From Bradyrhizobium elkanii USDA 76 (GTDB taxonomy: Bacteria; Pseudomonadota; Alphaproteobacteria; Rhizobiales; Xanthobacteraceae), in the NCBI RefSeq assembly GCF_023278185.1, contig NZ_CP066356.1, forward strand, positions 3,526,001 through 3,590,000: a stretch of DNA of 64,000 nucleotides, read 5' to 3'. A program made the position numbers and the translations under genes. Position 1 is the stretch's first letter. The number at the start of each line of letters is the position of its first letter. A model generated the notes under the pieces. That model was given only the letters and a program-made list of their open reading frames with translations. It was not told the DNA's origin and did no database searches. This document shows, piece after piece, positions 27,658 to 37,260 of this stretch.

Positions 27658-28230
27658 ATGATGATGCGGAACACGCTATCCAGACTTCGGCTGATCCTCG
27701 CGATCGCCACGGCCTTTGCGCTAGCTGCTCCGCTCGCGGCCTCGGCGGCCGACCCGTCGGCTGCCGGCCTGTGGCAAAAGGTCGAAGACGGCAAGCCCGA
27801 GGGCTGGTTCCTGGTGATCGAGCGCAATGGTCTGTTCGAAGGCATGATCGCAAAGATGTTTTCGTCGCCCGGCGATCCGCCCAATCCGGTCTGCTCGAAA
27901 TGCACCGACGATCGCAAGGACATGCCGTGGCTCGGCATTCCCCTCATCCGCGACATGAAGCGCAACGGGCTCGCCTATGAAGGCGGCAACGTGCTCGATC
28001 CACGCAACGGCAAGGTCTACAAGGCCAAGATGACGTTGAGCGCCGATGGTCAGACGCTGACGATGCGCGGCTTTCTCGGCATCTCGCTGTTCGGCAAGGA
28101 TGAGGTCTGGACCCGGCTGCCTGACACCGCGGTGGCCCAGCTCGATCCCGCGATCGTCGCCAAATACCTGCCGGCGCAAGCCGCGGTGGCGAAGCCGGCG
28201 GCGCCGGTGCCCGCGACGAAGCGGCACTAA
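27658..28230 (+). CDS. Exported DUF2147 protein
   Basis: A roughly 190-residue protein with a Sec signal peptide ([20 protein letters not shown]). The mature part has the DUF2147 pattern: [15 protein letters not shown] at its start, then [39 protein letters not shown] and [20 protein letters not shown]. The family is periplasmic and lipocalin-like in some structures, of unknown role. The start is ambiguous: GTGATGATGATG follows AGG, and ATG 27664 has the best spacing. Confidence 0.85.
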   Translation: MMMRNTLSRLRLILAIATAFALAAPLAASAADPSAAGLWQKVEDGKPEGWFLVIERNGLFEGMIAKMFSSPGDPPNPVCSKCTDDRKDMPWLGIPLIRDMKRNGLAYEGGNVLDPRNGKVYKAKMTLSADGQTLTMRGFLGISLFGKDEVWTRLPDTAVAQLDPAIVAKYLPAQAAVAKPAAPVPATKRH

Positions 28231-28241
28231 CACTTCTCTCC

Positions 28242-28345
28242 AGAGCTTTTCCCGTTCCGATGGAATCGGAACGGGGCTCTAGATTCTTGTTTTGACGCGT
28301 TTTCTTCACGCGAACCGGTATCCACTTCGCTCGAAAACGCTCTAG
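28242..28345. repeat. Intergenic repeat (AGAGC...GCTCTAG type) with strong hairpin
   Basis: CCCGTTCCGA (28251-28260) pairs perfectly with 28266-28275, forming a hairpin that could terminate transcription of the DUF2147 gene. The rest (TTTTGACGCGTTTTCTTCAC, GCGAACCGGTATCCACTTCG, GAAAACGCTCTAG) is a recognisable Rhizobiales intergenic repeat. It separates convergent genes. Confidence 0.7.
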
Positions 28346-28395
28346 CTAACGCTCCGATCTGCTCACGCTCCGCTCTTGCGTGGCAGCGTGAGCGT

Positions 28396-30363
28396 TCAGC
28401 GCTGTCCCATTGGTGCAATCGGCATCGGCAATGGCGCGACCGGCTCGGAAATCACTTCCGGCACGGCGGTGTTCAACTGCAGCACGGTGGCGGCCGCGGG
28501 GACCGCGGCATCGGCCATCGCCGCATGGCCTTCGGCGCTCGGATGCACCGCGCCGCCATACACCGCCGACAGGATGCCCCATGTCGCGTCGTGGATGTCG
28601 CTTGGCTGCATCGAGGATGGCAGGCCCTGCGGGTAGGTCATCGCCGTGAAGTAGCTGTCGTTGGCGTCGCGGATCCAGCGCGCGCGCGGCAGATAGGCGC
28701 GGTATTCGCCGGCGCTGCGGCCGCATTTGAGCGGCTGGTTGGCCGCGGCGACGATGTCCGACACGAAGCTGTCGCCATTGGCGGCGAAGCAATCGCGGTC
28801 GAATTCCGGATCGGTCGACGCGCGTGCGCAGAAGCCATGGCTCGCAAACGCGTCCTGATGCGCATCGACGAAGGTCATGCGGTCGGCCTGCGGATTGCGG
28901 CAGATGATGCCGGACTGGCACTGCGCGATCGCCTTGAGCTGCGGCAGGAACTCGTTCTGCACGAAGCTCGAGACCGACGCGAGGCGGTTGGGATCCGCGT
29001 TGAACGAGGGATGGATCTCGAAGCCGGCGCGGCCGCCGGGGCAGGGCGCCCCGCCATTGGCCAGCGCCGGATTGGCATAGGCCGTGTAGATCACGTGCGA
29101 GAGATCGCCGCCGACCAGCGGCTTCAGCGCATCGCGCAGCTTGGCAAAATCGGCCGGCAGGTCGCGCGCCAGCGCCGAACGGGCATCGTCGACGCTGGCC
29201 ATCGAGCCGCCGCGGCTGAACAGCGTGCGCTCGGTCGGCGTGTCGACGATCACGTTGGCGACGAGGCCGGAGAAATAGATGTCGTTGGCGCCGATCGACA
29301 GCAGCACGAGGTCGAGGGTGCGGTCGGGCTGACGGCGCTTGGCGGCGGCGAGTGCGGTGCGCAACTCCGCGATCTGGCCGTTGACGGTGCCCGAGCAGGT
29401 GTTGGCTGTCTTCGTCGGCAGGCATTCGCGCGCCTGCTGCGAGCCGAGCAGGCCGTCGGCGATGGTGGCGCCGGTGCAGGCCAGCGGCAGATAGGTCACC
29501 GCGATGTGCGGATATTGCACGGCGAGCGCGAGCGCCGTGCGGGTCTGGTAGCTGTACAGCGACCGGTGACAGGCCGAGTTGAGCCACAGCGCGCTCTGGC
29601 GCTGCCAGTTGGTCAGGGTGTCCGGTGCTTCGCAGGCGCGGCCGCCTTTGTAGCCGGCGCGGCTCGGCCGGTAATATTGCGCCCCGCCGAGATAGGAGCG
29701 GAAGCAGAACCCCTCGTCGGAGAGCGCAATCGCGCGGTCGGGATTGCCCTCGCCGGATGCGATGCTGTCGCCGAGGCCCGCAATCAGCAAGTCGCGCACC
29801 TCGATCGGCGTCGTCACGCGCTGGTTGGCGTCCGAGCCGCTCGCGACGTCGACGGTCGCGACCGTGGTGCGGCCGTAGCGGACGCGCAGATTGACCGGCT
29901 CGGCGCAATCGAATGTCGAGGATTGCGGCCCGTCGCCGTCGTCGAACGACCAGGCGCAGGTCGCGCCGACCGGAACCGGTCCGGTGAGCCGCACGACGAT
30001 CGGATGATCGATCGGCGTCAGATAGCTTTCCTTGACGTTGTCGCGCGTGCAGGGCTCGCTGACGCGGCCCTGCAGGTCGATGCAGAGCCGGTTCACGGTG
30101 TTGCGCGCCCAGCCGCGGCCGTCGCTTTGCAGTTCCAGCGCCTGTTCCGAGGCCAGCACGGTGCGGCCAAGCCCGCTTTCGACATGCAGGCGGAAGTCGC
30201 GTTCCTCGCGGAACAGGCGGAAGCGGTTGCGGACCTCCCAGGAGATCTGCAGCTGATTGTCCTGCGCGTCCGCGGCCGATGCGAATACCGCGGCCAGCGC
30301 GCTGCCGAGCAGCACGCTGCAGACCGTCACCCGAAACGAAAATCGAACCAAAAAGCCAATCAT
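28396..30363 (-). CDS. Large exported SGNH/GDSL hydrolase
   Basis: A 655-residue protein with a signal peptide (SVLLGSALAAVFASAADAQ). An N-terminal beta-rich region (about 35-190) precedes the esterase. SGNH blocks: GLGDSIASGEGNPDR (catalytic Ser, about 195), the LLSIGANDIYFSG block, and HPSAEGHAAM near the C terminus (catalytic Asp/His region). Many cysteines suggest disulfides. It would cleave an ester in the periplasm or outside the cell; the substrate is unknown. The long N-terminal extension makes it much larger than typical 200-400-residue GDSL enzymes. It lies 103 nt downstream of the MprF-like gene and may share its transcript. Confidence 0.82.
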   Translation of the reverse strand: MIGFLVRFSFRVTVCSVLLGSALAAVFASAADAQDNQLQISWEVRNRFRLFREERDFRLHVESGLGRTVLASEQALELQSDGRGWARNTVNRLCIDLQGRVSEPCTRDNVKESYLTPIDHPIVVRLTGPVPVGATCAWSFDDGDGPQSSTFDCAEPVNLRVRYGRTTVATVDVASGSDANQRVTTPIEVRDLLIAGLGDSIASGEGNPDRAIALSDEGFCFRSYLGGAQYYRPSRAGYKGGRACEAPDTLTNWQRQSALWLNSACHRSLYSYQTRTALALAVQYPHIAVTYLPLACTGATIADGLLGSQQARECLPTKTANTCSGTVNGQIAELRTALAAAKRRQPDRTLDLVLLSIGANDIYFSGLVANVIVDTPTERTLFSRGGSMASVDDARSALARDLPADFAKLRDALKPLVGGDLSHVIYTAYANPALANGGAPCPGGRAGFEIHPSFNADPNRLASVSSFVQNEFLPQLKAIAQCQSGIICRNPQADRMTFVDAHQDAFASHGFCARASTDPEFDRDCFAANGDSFVSDIVAAANQPLKCGRSAGEYRAYLPRARWIRDANDSYFTAMTYPQGLPSSMQPSDIHDATWGILSAVYGGAVHPSAEGHAAMADAAVPAAATVLQLNTAVPEVISEPVAPLPMPIAPMGQR

Positions 30364-30466
30364 GGCGCGGTTTGACGCGAGCGGTACGGCGAAAATAAGA
30401 GAAGCGGCTGCGAGGATCGAAAATCCGGGATCGAGCGGCCCGCACGAGGGCCGATAACCTTGCCTG

Positions 30467-31537
30467 TTACCGTTTCAGCTGCCTGACCCGCCGGCTTTCG
30501 ATCGGTTGCCGCACGGTCGCCGAAGCCGTGCAGGCTTGGCTTAGTCGTTTCCGCTCTTGCCAGGGCTGCACCACGTTGAGCCAGAGCTCGCGCATGCCCA
30601 TGATCGAGATCGAAATCCCGAACGGGATCAGGAAGTAGAGGATGCGGAACACGACCAGCGTCGCCAGCAATTGTTCCTTGCTGAACTCCGGCAGCGCCAC
30701 CAGCATCGCGGCGTCGAACACGCCGATCGAGCCGGGGGCGTGGCTGGCGAAGCCGAGCAGCGTCGCCAGGATGAACACGACCGCCAGCGAGACGAAGTCG
30801 ATATGCGGCTCGGTCGGCATCAGCAGGTACATTGCGAGCGCGCAGAAGCCGAGATCGACCACGCCGATCAGGATCTGCAACAGCGTCAGCTTGGCCGAGG
30901 GCAGCACCACCTTCCAGCCGTTCTGGCCGAGCTCGCGGCGCTTCTCGCCGGTCAGGAGCCAGACGAAATAGGTCCCGATGCCGGCAAGGCAGCCGAGCGC
31001 GATCAGCCGGTTCATCGCCGGCGGCAGCAGGTCCATCGCCGACGCCGCCGCCGGGTGCCAGGCCATGCCGAAGCCGAGCACGAACAAATTGCCGAGCCAG
31101 AAGGTCAGGCCCGACAGAAAGCAGATCTTGGCGACGTCGATCGCGGAGAGGCCGTAATCGGAATAGATCCGGAAGCGGATCGCGCCGCCGGTGAAGACCG
31201 TGGCGCCGATATTGTGGCCGATCGTGTAGCTGGTGAAGCTCGACAGCGCTGCGATGCGGTAGGGGACATGGATCTTGCCGATCGTGCGCAGCGCGAAGAA
31301 GTCGTAGAAGGTCAGCGTGCAGAACGCCCCGACCACGCAGAGCGCCGCGAGCGCGATCCGATGCGGCGCGATGTTGGTGAGCGCGGTGAGAATGATGCCG
31401 GTATCGACGCCCTTCAGGGTGTGAACAAGCGACGTGATCGCGAACGCGATGATCAACACACTCGCGGCGATCCCGAGCCGTTTCCAGCCGATCTTTTCCT
31501 TGAAACCACGCCCAAGCGTGGTCAGCAGCCGAAGCAT
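30467..31537 (-). CDS. MprF/UPF0104-like integral membrane protein
   Basis: A 356-residue protein with about eight transmembrane helices. It shows the lysylphosphatidylglycerol synthase transmembrane-region pattern: FYDFFALRTIGKIHVPYRIA, SFTSYTIGHNIGATVFTGGA and LLGFASHAPGSIGVFDAAML. In MprF this domain flips lipids; here the aminoacyl-transferase half is missing. In stand-alone form the role is uncertain, probably lipid translocation. Start supported by GGGAGG just upstream of ATG 31537. Confidence 0.85.
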   Translation of the reverse strand: MLRLLTTLGRGFKEKIGWKRLGIAASVLIIAFAITSLVHTLKGVDTGIILTALTNIAPHRIALAALCVVGAFCTLTFYDFFALRTIGKIHVPYRIAALSSFTSYTIGHNIGATVFTGGAIRFRIYSDYGLSAIDVAKICFLSGLTFWLGNLFVLGFGMAWHPAAASAMDLLPPAMNRLIALGCLAGIGTYFVWLLTGEKRRELGQNGWKVVLPSAKLTLLQILIGVVDLGFCALAMYLLMPTEPHIDFVSLAVVFILATLLGFASHAPGSIGVFDAAMLVALPEFSKEQLLATLVVFRILYFLIPFGISISIMGMRELWLNVVQPWQERKRLSQACTASATVRQPIESRRVRQLKR

Positions 31538-32125
31538 TCATCCTCCCGGCGGGGCGGCAATTTCAGTGGGACCCGGTCACGGACGGCGACGGGTGACGGG
31601 CAAACGCACCGTACGCGATGACCCATAAGGCAAAACCGATGCGTTGTGCAGCCCTTGACACGCCAAGCTTCGGCCCTCGTCCAGCGTCATTGTCATATTG
31701 GCTACATATGTTCTCGCTCTGCGGAATGTGAGTCGCAGGACAGCGACGGGGCCGCTGCGTGTTCCGCCGTTCCAGGCGGTTTCGTCGGCCTTTTTGCCGA
31801 TTTTGGGGCCGTCCCGGCGTCGATGCGGGTTCGTTGGCGCGAGGCGAATAGACGATATGCATCAGCCTGGGGACGCCTGGGCCCGCTGTGGCGTTTACCA
31901 AAGTGTGAAGTCGACAGGCGCTTGCGCATGATCCGCCCTGCGCTCGGGGCCAAGTGAGGCGCGCGAGGGCGGTCCGTAGGTCTATTGAGGCAAAACGCCG
32001 CGCGAGCGGGCCGCCGTCGGGCAGGCCGGCCAGGCATGCGACTCCACACTTCGATCGATGGCGAAGTGTTGCGGCGCAACGAAGGCCTATGTCTCGCATT
32101 GGTTGCCGAGAGCAAGGACAAGACC
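31538..32125. other. 588-nt gap without a recognised gene
   Basis: Short frames here overlap on both strands and none shows a recognisable domain or good ribosome binding site. It probably holds the divergent promoters of the MprF-like and efflux genes. No regulator gene is seen, though efflux genes of this type often have one. Confidence 0.4.
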
Positions 32126-33547
32126 ATGCAACAGACATCCCTGAACGTCCGGCACATGCCGCCGGACCGGCGCGCAGCGTCGCATCAGCAGTCGAGCGGG
32201 CTCGGAGCGACGTTGACGCTCGCTGCGATGAGTCTCGGCTATGGCGTCGTGCAGCTCGACGTCACCATCGTCAACACGGCGCTCAATGCGATCGGCGCCT
32301 CGCTCGGCGGCGGCGTTGCCGAACTGCAATGGGTGGTCAGCGCCTATACGATTGCCTTTGCGGCCTTCATCCTGACCGCGGGCGCGCTCGGCGACCGGAT
32401 CGGCGCCAAGCGCATCTTCATGGCCGGGTTTGCGATCTTCACCGCGGCATCGGTTGGCTGCGCGTTCGCGCCTGATGCGGCGACGCTGATCGCCGCCCGC
32501 TGCGTGCAGGGGCTGGCCGCGGCCATTCTGGTGCCGAACTCGCTGGCGCTGCTCCGCCATGCCTATGAAGACGAGCAGGCACGGGGACGCGCAGTCGGGG
32601 TCTGGGCCGCGGGCGCGAGCCTTGCGCTGACCGCCGGCCCGTTCGTCGGCGGCGGACTGATCGCGCTGGTCGGCTGGCGCGCGATCTTTCTGGTCAACCT
32701 GCCGATCGGCCTCGCCGGCCTGTGGCTCGCCTGGCGCTTTGCCGGTGAAACCGCGCGGCATCAGCAGCACCGGCTCGATCTGCCGGGTCAGGTCGCGGCG
32801 ATCGCCGCGCTCGGCACGCTCGCCGGCGCGCTGATCGAGGGCGGCGCGCTCGGCTGGGGCAGCCCGTTCGTGATCGCAGGCTTCGCTCTCGCCGCCGTCT
32901 TCTCCGTGCTGTTCGTCTGGCGTGAGGCGCGCGCGCCGCAGCCGATGCTGCCGCTCTCGCTGTTCCGCCACCGGATGTTTGCCCTGACCTCGCTGGTCGG
33001 CCTCCTGGTCAATGTCGCGTTCTACGGCCTGATCTTCGTGCTCAGCCTCTACTTCCAGCAGGTCAACGGGCTGTCGGCGCTCGCCACCGGCTTGGCGTTC
33101 GTGCCGATGCTCGGCGCCGTGCTGCCCGCCAACCTGATCGCGCCGCACGTCACGGAGCGGATCGGCGCGCCGGCGACAATCGCGCTCGGCGCCGCGCTCT
33201 CGGCCGCCGGATGCCTGGCGCTGCTGTTGATCGGCCCCGGCACGAGCTATCTCGCAATCTGCCTGCAGCTGCTGGCCATCAGCAGCGGCCTCGGCCTGCT
33301 GGTGCCGCCGCTGACATCGGCGCTGCTCGGCAGTGCCGAGCCGCAGCATGCCGGCATCGCGGCAGGGGTGCTGAACGCGACCCGGCAGACCGGCAGCGTG
33401 CTCGGTGTCGCGCTGTTCGGCTCGATGGTCAGCCGGTCCGCGGCCTTCATCGCCGGCCTGCATGCGGCGCTCGTCATCTCCGCCGGCGTGTTGCTGGCGG
33501 CCGCTGCGCTGATCTGGATCGGTTCATGGTCAGAGGCCCGGCGTTGA
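32126..33547 (+). CDS. DHA2-family MFS efflux transporter (14 TM)
   Basis: A 473-residue protein with about fourteen hydrophobic segments. Signatures: LDVTIVNTALNAIGASLGGG in helix 1 (motif D1), GALGDRIGAKRIFMAG (motif A) and WRAIFLVNLPIGL (motif C-like region). These mark EmrB/QacA-type proton-drug antiporters. The substrate is unknown. No HlyD-type adaptor is adjacent. ATG 32126 has AAGG upstream; the frame is open to 31985. Confidence 0.9.
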   Translation: MQQTSLNVRHMPPDRRAASHQQSSGLGATLTLAAMSLGYGVVQLDVTIVNTALNAIGASLGGGVAELQWVVSAYTIAFAAFILTAGALGDRIGAKRIFMAGFAIFTAASVGCAFAPDAATLIAARCVQGLAAAILVPNSLALLRHAYEDEQARGRAVGVWAAGASLALTAGPFVGGGLIALVGWRAIFLVNLPIGLAGLWLAWRFAGETARHQQHRLDLPGQVAAIAALGTLAGALIEGGALGWGSPFVIAGFALAAVFSVLFVWREARAPQPMLPLSLFRHRMFALTSLVGLLVNVAFYGLIFVLSLYFQQVNGLSALATGLAFVPMLGAVLPANLIAPHVTERIGAPATIALGAALSAAGCLALLLIGPGTSYLAICLQLLAISSGLGLLVPPLTSALLGSAEPQHAGIAAGVLNATRQTGSVLGVALFGSMVSRSAAFIAGLHAALVISAGVLLAAAALIWIGSWSEARR

Positions 33548-33719
33548 GACGAACTGCGGCGAGGGATCTCCGCTCGCCTTGACCCGATCGCCTGCATTCA
33601 AGGCTTCTTCACCATGCGTGGAACCTTGCTGCATTGCGGTTACCGTTCGTACACGAATGCGTCTGTTCTTATAGGTCCATAAAGGGGGCCTATATGTATC
33701 GCGTTCTGACCTGTCTCAC

Positions 33720-36095
33720 TTGGAACATGACTGGCGACTCGTCGTCCTTGGCGCGGTGATCTGCCTGCTCGCCAGCGCCGTCGCGATCAGCCTGTTTCAC
33801 CGCGCCCGCGCCGCACAGGGGCGTGCCCGCGAGATCTGGATCGGCCTCGATGCGGCGGTCGGCGGTTGCGGTATCTGGGCCACCCATTTCGTCGCCATGC
33901 TGGCGTACGATCCCGGCATCGAAGCCGGCTACAACATTCCCATCACGCTGCTGTCGCTGGTGCTCGCGGTTGCGATCCTGGCCGTCGGATTGGCCGTCGC
34001 CACGCTCGACGAACGCTGGCGGACAGTTGCGGCCGGTGGTGCGATCGTCGGTGCCGGTGTCGCGGCGATGCATTACACCGGCATGCTCGGGCTGGAGCTG
34101 CCCGCGCGCATCGTCTGGTCGCCCGGCATCGTCGCCTCATCGATCGCGTTCGGAAGCCTGTTCGGCGCGCTCGCGCTCGTCGTTGCCACCCGTGGCGAAC
34201 GTTTCGGCACCGTCGCCGCCGCGACCGGTCTTCTGACCGTCGCGATCGTCTCGCATCATTTCACCGCGATGGGCGCGGTGACGCTCGTCCCGGATCCGAC
34301 GATCGTTTCCGGCGGACTTACGGTCTCGCCGCGCGTGCTCTCATTCATGACCGCCGTTGCGGCCTTCGCGATCCTCGGCCTCTCGCTGATCGCCTCGATC
34401 CTCGACCGTCGCGCCAAGACCGAGCTTCACAAGCAGAAGGTGGTGCTCGATACCGCGCTCGAGAACATGTCGCAGGGGCTGTGCATGTTCGATGCCGAGG
34501 GCCGCATCATGCTGTTCAACGAGCGCTACAGCGAGATGATGGGGCGCAGTCGCATGCCGCTGCAGGGACGCCTGCTGATCGACGTCCTGCAGGACCTGCA
34601 TTCCATCGGCGAGTGGGACGGCGATCCCGAGGAGTTCTGCAATGCTCTCGTCGCCGAGGCAAAGGCCGGCCACAGCGCAACGCGGATCGTCAGCCGCAAC
34701 GAGCGCGCGATCCGTGTCGTCGACCAGCCGATGAAGGGCGGCGGCTGGGTCGCGACCTTCGAGGACATCACCGAATGGCAGCAGGCCCAGGAACAGATTT
34801 CGCACATGGCGCGGCATGACGCGCTGACCAATTTGCCGAACCGGACGCTGTTCCGCGAGCAGCTCGAAAAGGCCTCGAGACTGGCCAAGCGTTCCGACCA
34901 GCTGGCCGTGCTCTGTCTCGATCTCGATCATTTCAAGGAAATCAACGACACGCTCGGACATCCGATCGGCGATGCGCTGCTGCGCGAAGTCGCGCGCCGG
35001 CTCGGCGAATGCGTGACCGAGCACGATACCGTGGCGCGGCTTGGCGGCGACGAATTCGCCATCGTGCAGTTCTGCAGCAATTGCGAGCCGTCCGTCGTGT
35101 CGTCGCTGGCAAGTCTCGTGGTCGAGCGGATCGCCGCGCCCTACGAGATCGGCGGCCATCAGCTCGTGATCGGCGTCAGCATCGGCATCTCGCTCGGGCC
35201 CGAGGACGGCAAGGATCCCGACGAATTGCTGCAAAAGGCCGATCTTGCGCTGTACCGCGCCAAGGCCGACGGCCGCGGCACCTATCGCTTCTTCGAGACC
35301 GGGATGGATGCGCGTGCGCAGGCGCGCCGCCTGCTGGAGCGCGACCTGCGGCTCGCGCTCGAGCATGACGAGTTCGAGGTCTACTATCAGCCGATCCGTG
35401 ACGTCGCGGGCGGTCAGGTCGTCGCCTTTGAGGCGCTGGCGCGCTGGAACCATTCGCTGCGTGGCCTGATCGCGCCGAACAATTTCATTCCTGTCGCCGA
35501 GGAAACCGGGCTGATCGTTCCGCTCGGCGAGATCGTGTTGCGCAAGGCCTGCGCGGATGCCGCGGGCTGGCCCGAGGCCGTCGCGGTTGCCGTCAATCTC
35601 TCGCCGGTGCAGTTCAAGAACCCGAACCTGGTGTCGTCGGTGAAGGCGGCGCTGCAAGCATCCGGCCTGTCGCCGGACCGGCTCGAGCTCGAGATCACCG
35701 AATCGGTGCTGCTGCAGAACAGCGAGGCGACGCTCGCGGTGCTGCATGAGCTGCGCGGCTTCGGCGTCCGCATCTCGCTGGACGATTTCGGCACCGGCTA
35801 TTCCTCGCTGAGCTATCTGCGCAGCTTCCCGTTCGACAAAATCAAGATCGACCGTTCCTTCGTCACCGACCTTGCGACGCGCGAGGACTCGATGGCGATC
35901 GTGCGCGCGGTCACCGGCCTCGGCAAGAGCCTCGGCATCGTCACCACAGCCGAAGGGGTCGAGACCGATACCCAGTTCGACCTGCTGCGTCAGGAGGGCT
36001 GCACGCAGGCGCAGGGCTATCTGTTCAGCCCGCCGCGACCGGCAGCCGACGTCGCCAAGATGTTGCGCAGGGCGCCGGAACGGTCGGTCGCCTGA
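33720..36095 (+). CDS. MHYT-PAS-GGDEF-EAL cyclic-di-GMP protein with N-terminal frameshift
   Basis: About 791 residues: a seven-helix MHYT sensor (THFVAMLAYD, AAMHYTGMLG, SHHFTAMGAV), a PAS-like segment (about 240-350), GGDEF (G442-F446, intact) and EAL (E571-L573, intact, with DDFGTGYSSL). MHYT may bind a metal and sense a gas. A strong RBS (AAAGGGGG) precedes ATG 33694, which encodes MYRVLTCLT, the N terminus expected for this family. That frame is offset from EHDWRLVVLG onward, so one nucleotide appears missing near 33719. As written the protein must start at TTG 33720 without a good RBS. This is either a sequencing error or a damaged gene. Confidence 0.85.
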   Translation: MEHDWRLVVLGAVICLLASAVAISLFHRARAAQGRAREIWIGLDAAVGGCGIWATHFVAMLAYDPGIEAGYNIPITLLSLVLAVAILAVGLAVATLDERWRTVAAGGAIVGAGVAAMHYTGMLGLELPARIVWSPGIVASSIAFGSLFGALALVVATRGERFGTVAAATGLLTVAIVSHHFTAMGAVTLVPDPTIVSGGLTVSPRVLSFMTAVAAFAILGLSLIASILDRRAKTELHKQKVVLDTALENMSQGLCMFDAEGRIMLFNERYSEMMGRSRMPLQGRLLIDVLQDLHSIGEWDGDPEEFCNALVAEAKAGHSATRIVSRNERAIRVVDQPMKGGGWVATFEDITEWQQAQEQISHMARHDALTNLPNRTLFREQLEKASRLAKRSDQLAVLCLDLDHFKEINDTLGHPIGDALLREVARRLGECVTEHDTVARLGGDEFAIVQFCSNCEPSVVSSLASLVVERIAAPYEIGGHQLVIGVSIGISLGPEDGKDPDELLQKADLALYRAKADGRGTYRFFETGMDARAQARRLLERDLRLALEHDEFEVYYQPIRDVAGGQVVAFEALARWNHSLRGLIAPNNFIPVAEETGLIVPLGEIVLRKACADAAGWPEAVAVAVNLSPVQFKNPNLVSSVKAALQASGLSPDRLELEITESVLLQNSEATLAVLHELRGFGVRISLDDFGTGYSSLSYLRSFPFDKIKIDRSFVTDLATREDSMAIVRAVTGLGKSLGIVTTAEGVETDTQFDLLRQEGCTQAQGYLFSPPRPAADVAKMLRRAPERSVA

Positions 36096-36109
36096 GTTGG
36101 AAGGCTAGC

Positions 36110-36544
36110 TCAGCTCTTGCGCAGGGCAAAATAGGCGCCGCAGAACGCCATCACCGCGCCGAGGCACAGGGCGGCAAGGCCTGCGAGCACGGCGGAAATG
36201 GTCGAGACCGTGCTCGGCGCCGACGCGGCCTGGCCTGCGCCGGCCAGCATCAATACGCCGACGACAATCAGGAAGTTACGCATCCGTTGCGGGATCTGGC
36301 CGGCCACCGCGCTGTGCATCAGATTGGCGGTGAAGTAGCCGCCCGAAAATCCGACGGTCGCGATCAGCCACCACGCAATCGCCGCGCCCGCCGGCATGAA
36401 CTCGTGGCTATCGGAGCGCCACAGGCCGCCGAGATCGAGCCCGTAGCGCGCGCCGAGCATGTGCACGGCAAGCGCCAGCAGCACGCCGGATATCATCGCG
36501 CCGCCGAGGATGAGATAACGCGGAAAATAGGTCGTCTCGGGCAT
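36110..36544 (-). CDS. Uncharacterised four-helix membrane protein
   Basis: A 144-residue protein with four predicted transmembrane helices: YLILGGAMISGVLLALAVHM, GAAIAWWLIATVGFSGGYFT, FLIVVGVLMLAGAG and SAVLAGLAALCLGAVMAFCG. No domain is recognised. ATG 36544 follows an open upstream stretch without an RBS. It is convergent with the MHYT gene (14 nt between the stops). Confidence 0.65.
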   Translation of the reverse strand: MPETTYFPRYLILGGAMISGVLLALAVHMLGARYGLDLGGLWRSDSHEFMPAGAAIAWWLIATVGFSGGYFTANLMHSAVAGQIPQRMRNFLIVVGVLMLAGAGQAASAPSTVSTISAVLAGLAALCLGAVMAFCGAYFALRKS

Positions 36545-36615
36545 GGCTCGCTTGTAGGATAGGCGCGACAGGCTGCGCAAGCTTGCGCGTACGTTTGAAC
36601 GGGTGGAACGGCGAA

Positions 36616-37242
36616 TTGCCAACAACGTTGCAGGACCGGTCGGAGGCAGGCGAGGGCTCGCCGCTGCGCTACGCCTACAAGGCCTCCTTGATCGGCTCGG
36701 CGCACCAGTTCGAGCTGACCGAGGAGGGGCTGTCGTGGCGGATCGCCGGCCGGTCCGGCGTGTGGGACTATGCCGACATCTCCGCGGTGAAACTGTCCTA
36801 TCGCCCGGTCTCGATGCAGCAGCAGCGGTTTCGCGCCGACATCGACAACGCCAGGGGCGGGCGGATCGCGATCCTCTCGACCACCTGGCAGACCGCGACG
36901 CTGATGGCGCCGCAGGGGCATCTCTACCGCGACTTCATCGTCGAGCTGCATCGCCGGATGCAGGCGGCGGGCAGCACGGCCAGGCTGGTCGGAGGCCTCG
37001 GACCGAAGACGTACACCGCCGCGCTGGCGCTGCTGGCCTGCCTTGTGGCGGCAATGATCGGATTGCTGCTGACGGCGCTGCTGACCTCGAACTGGATGGG
37101 CGCGCTGTTCCTGGTCGGCTTTGCGGCGCTGTTCACCTGGCAGGTCGGCGGCTTCGTCACGCGCAACCGGCCGCGGCGCTACAGCTTCGATCAATTGCCC
37201 GATGCGCTGCTGCCGAAGGCGGTTCGCAATCAAGCCCGATGA
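36616..37242 (+). CDS. Uncharacterised protein with PH-like domain and two TM helices
   Basis: About 208 residues. The N-terminal half (ASLIGSAHQFELTEEGLSWR, VWDYADISAVKLSYRP) looks like a small PH-like beta domain that would face the cytoplasm. Two helices follow (ALALLACLVAAMIGLLLTAL and WMGALFLVGFAALFTWQVGG). The C terminus ends SFDQLPDALLPKAV. TTG 36616 is preferred, with GGAACGG upstream; TTG 36583 is also in frame. Its function is not known. Confidence 0.65.
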   Translation: MPTTLQDRSEAGEGSPLRYAYKASLIGSAHQFELTEEGLSWRIAGRSGVWDYADISAVKLSYRPVSMQQQRFRADIDNARGGRIAILSTTWQTATLMAPQGHLYRDFIVELHRRMQAAGSTARLVGGLGPKTYTAALALLACLVAAMIGLLLTALLTSNWMGALFLVGFAALFTWQVGGFVTRNRPRRYSFDQLPDALLPKAVRNQAR

Positions 37243-37260
37243 CGTGCGACGGCGTCGCAT

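Noticed and set aside
28525..30375. Plus-strand open frame of 616 codons opposite the SGNH hydrolase
   Set aside because: The minus strand carries a complete signal peptide and SGNH motifs; this frame has none and is Arg/Ala-rich, typical of a shadow.
31702..32157. Minus-strand 151-codon frame in the gap before the efflux gene
   Set aside because: No RBS, no domain, Arg/Ser/Pro-rich composition, and overlapping frames on the other strand look equally open.
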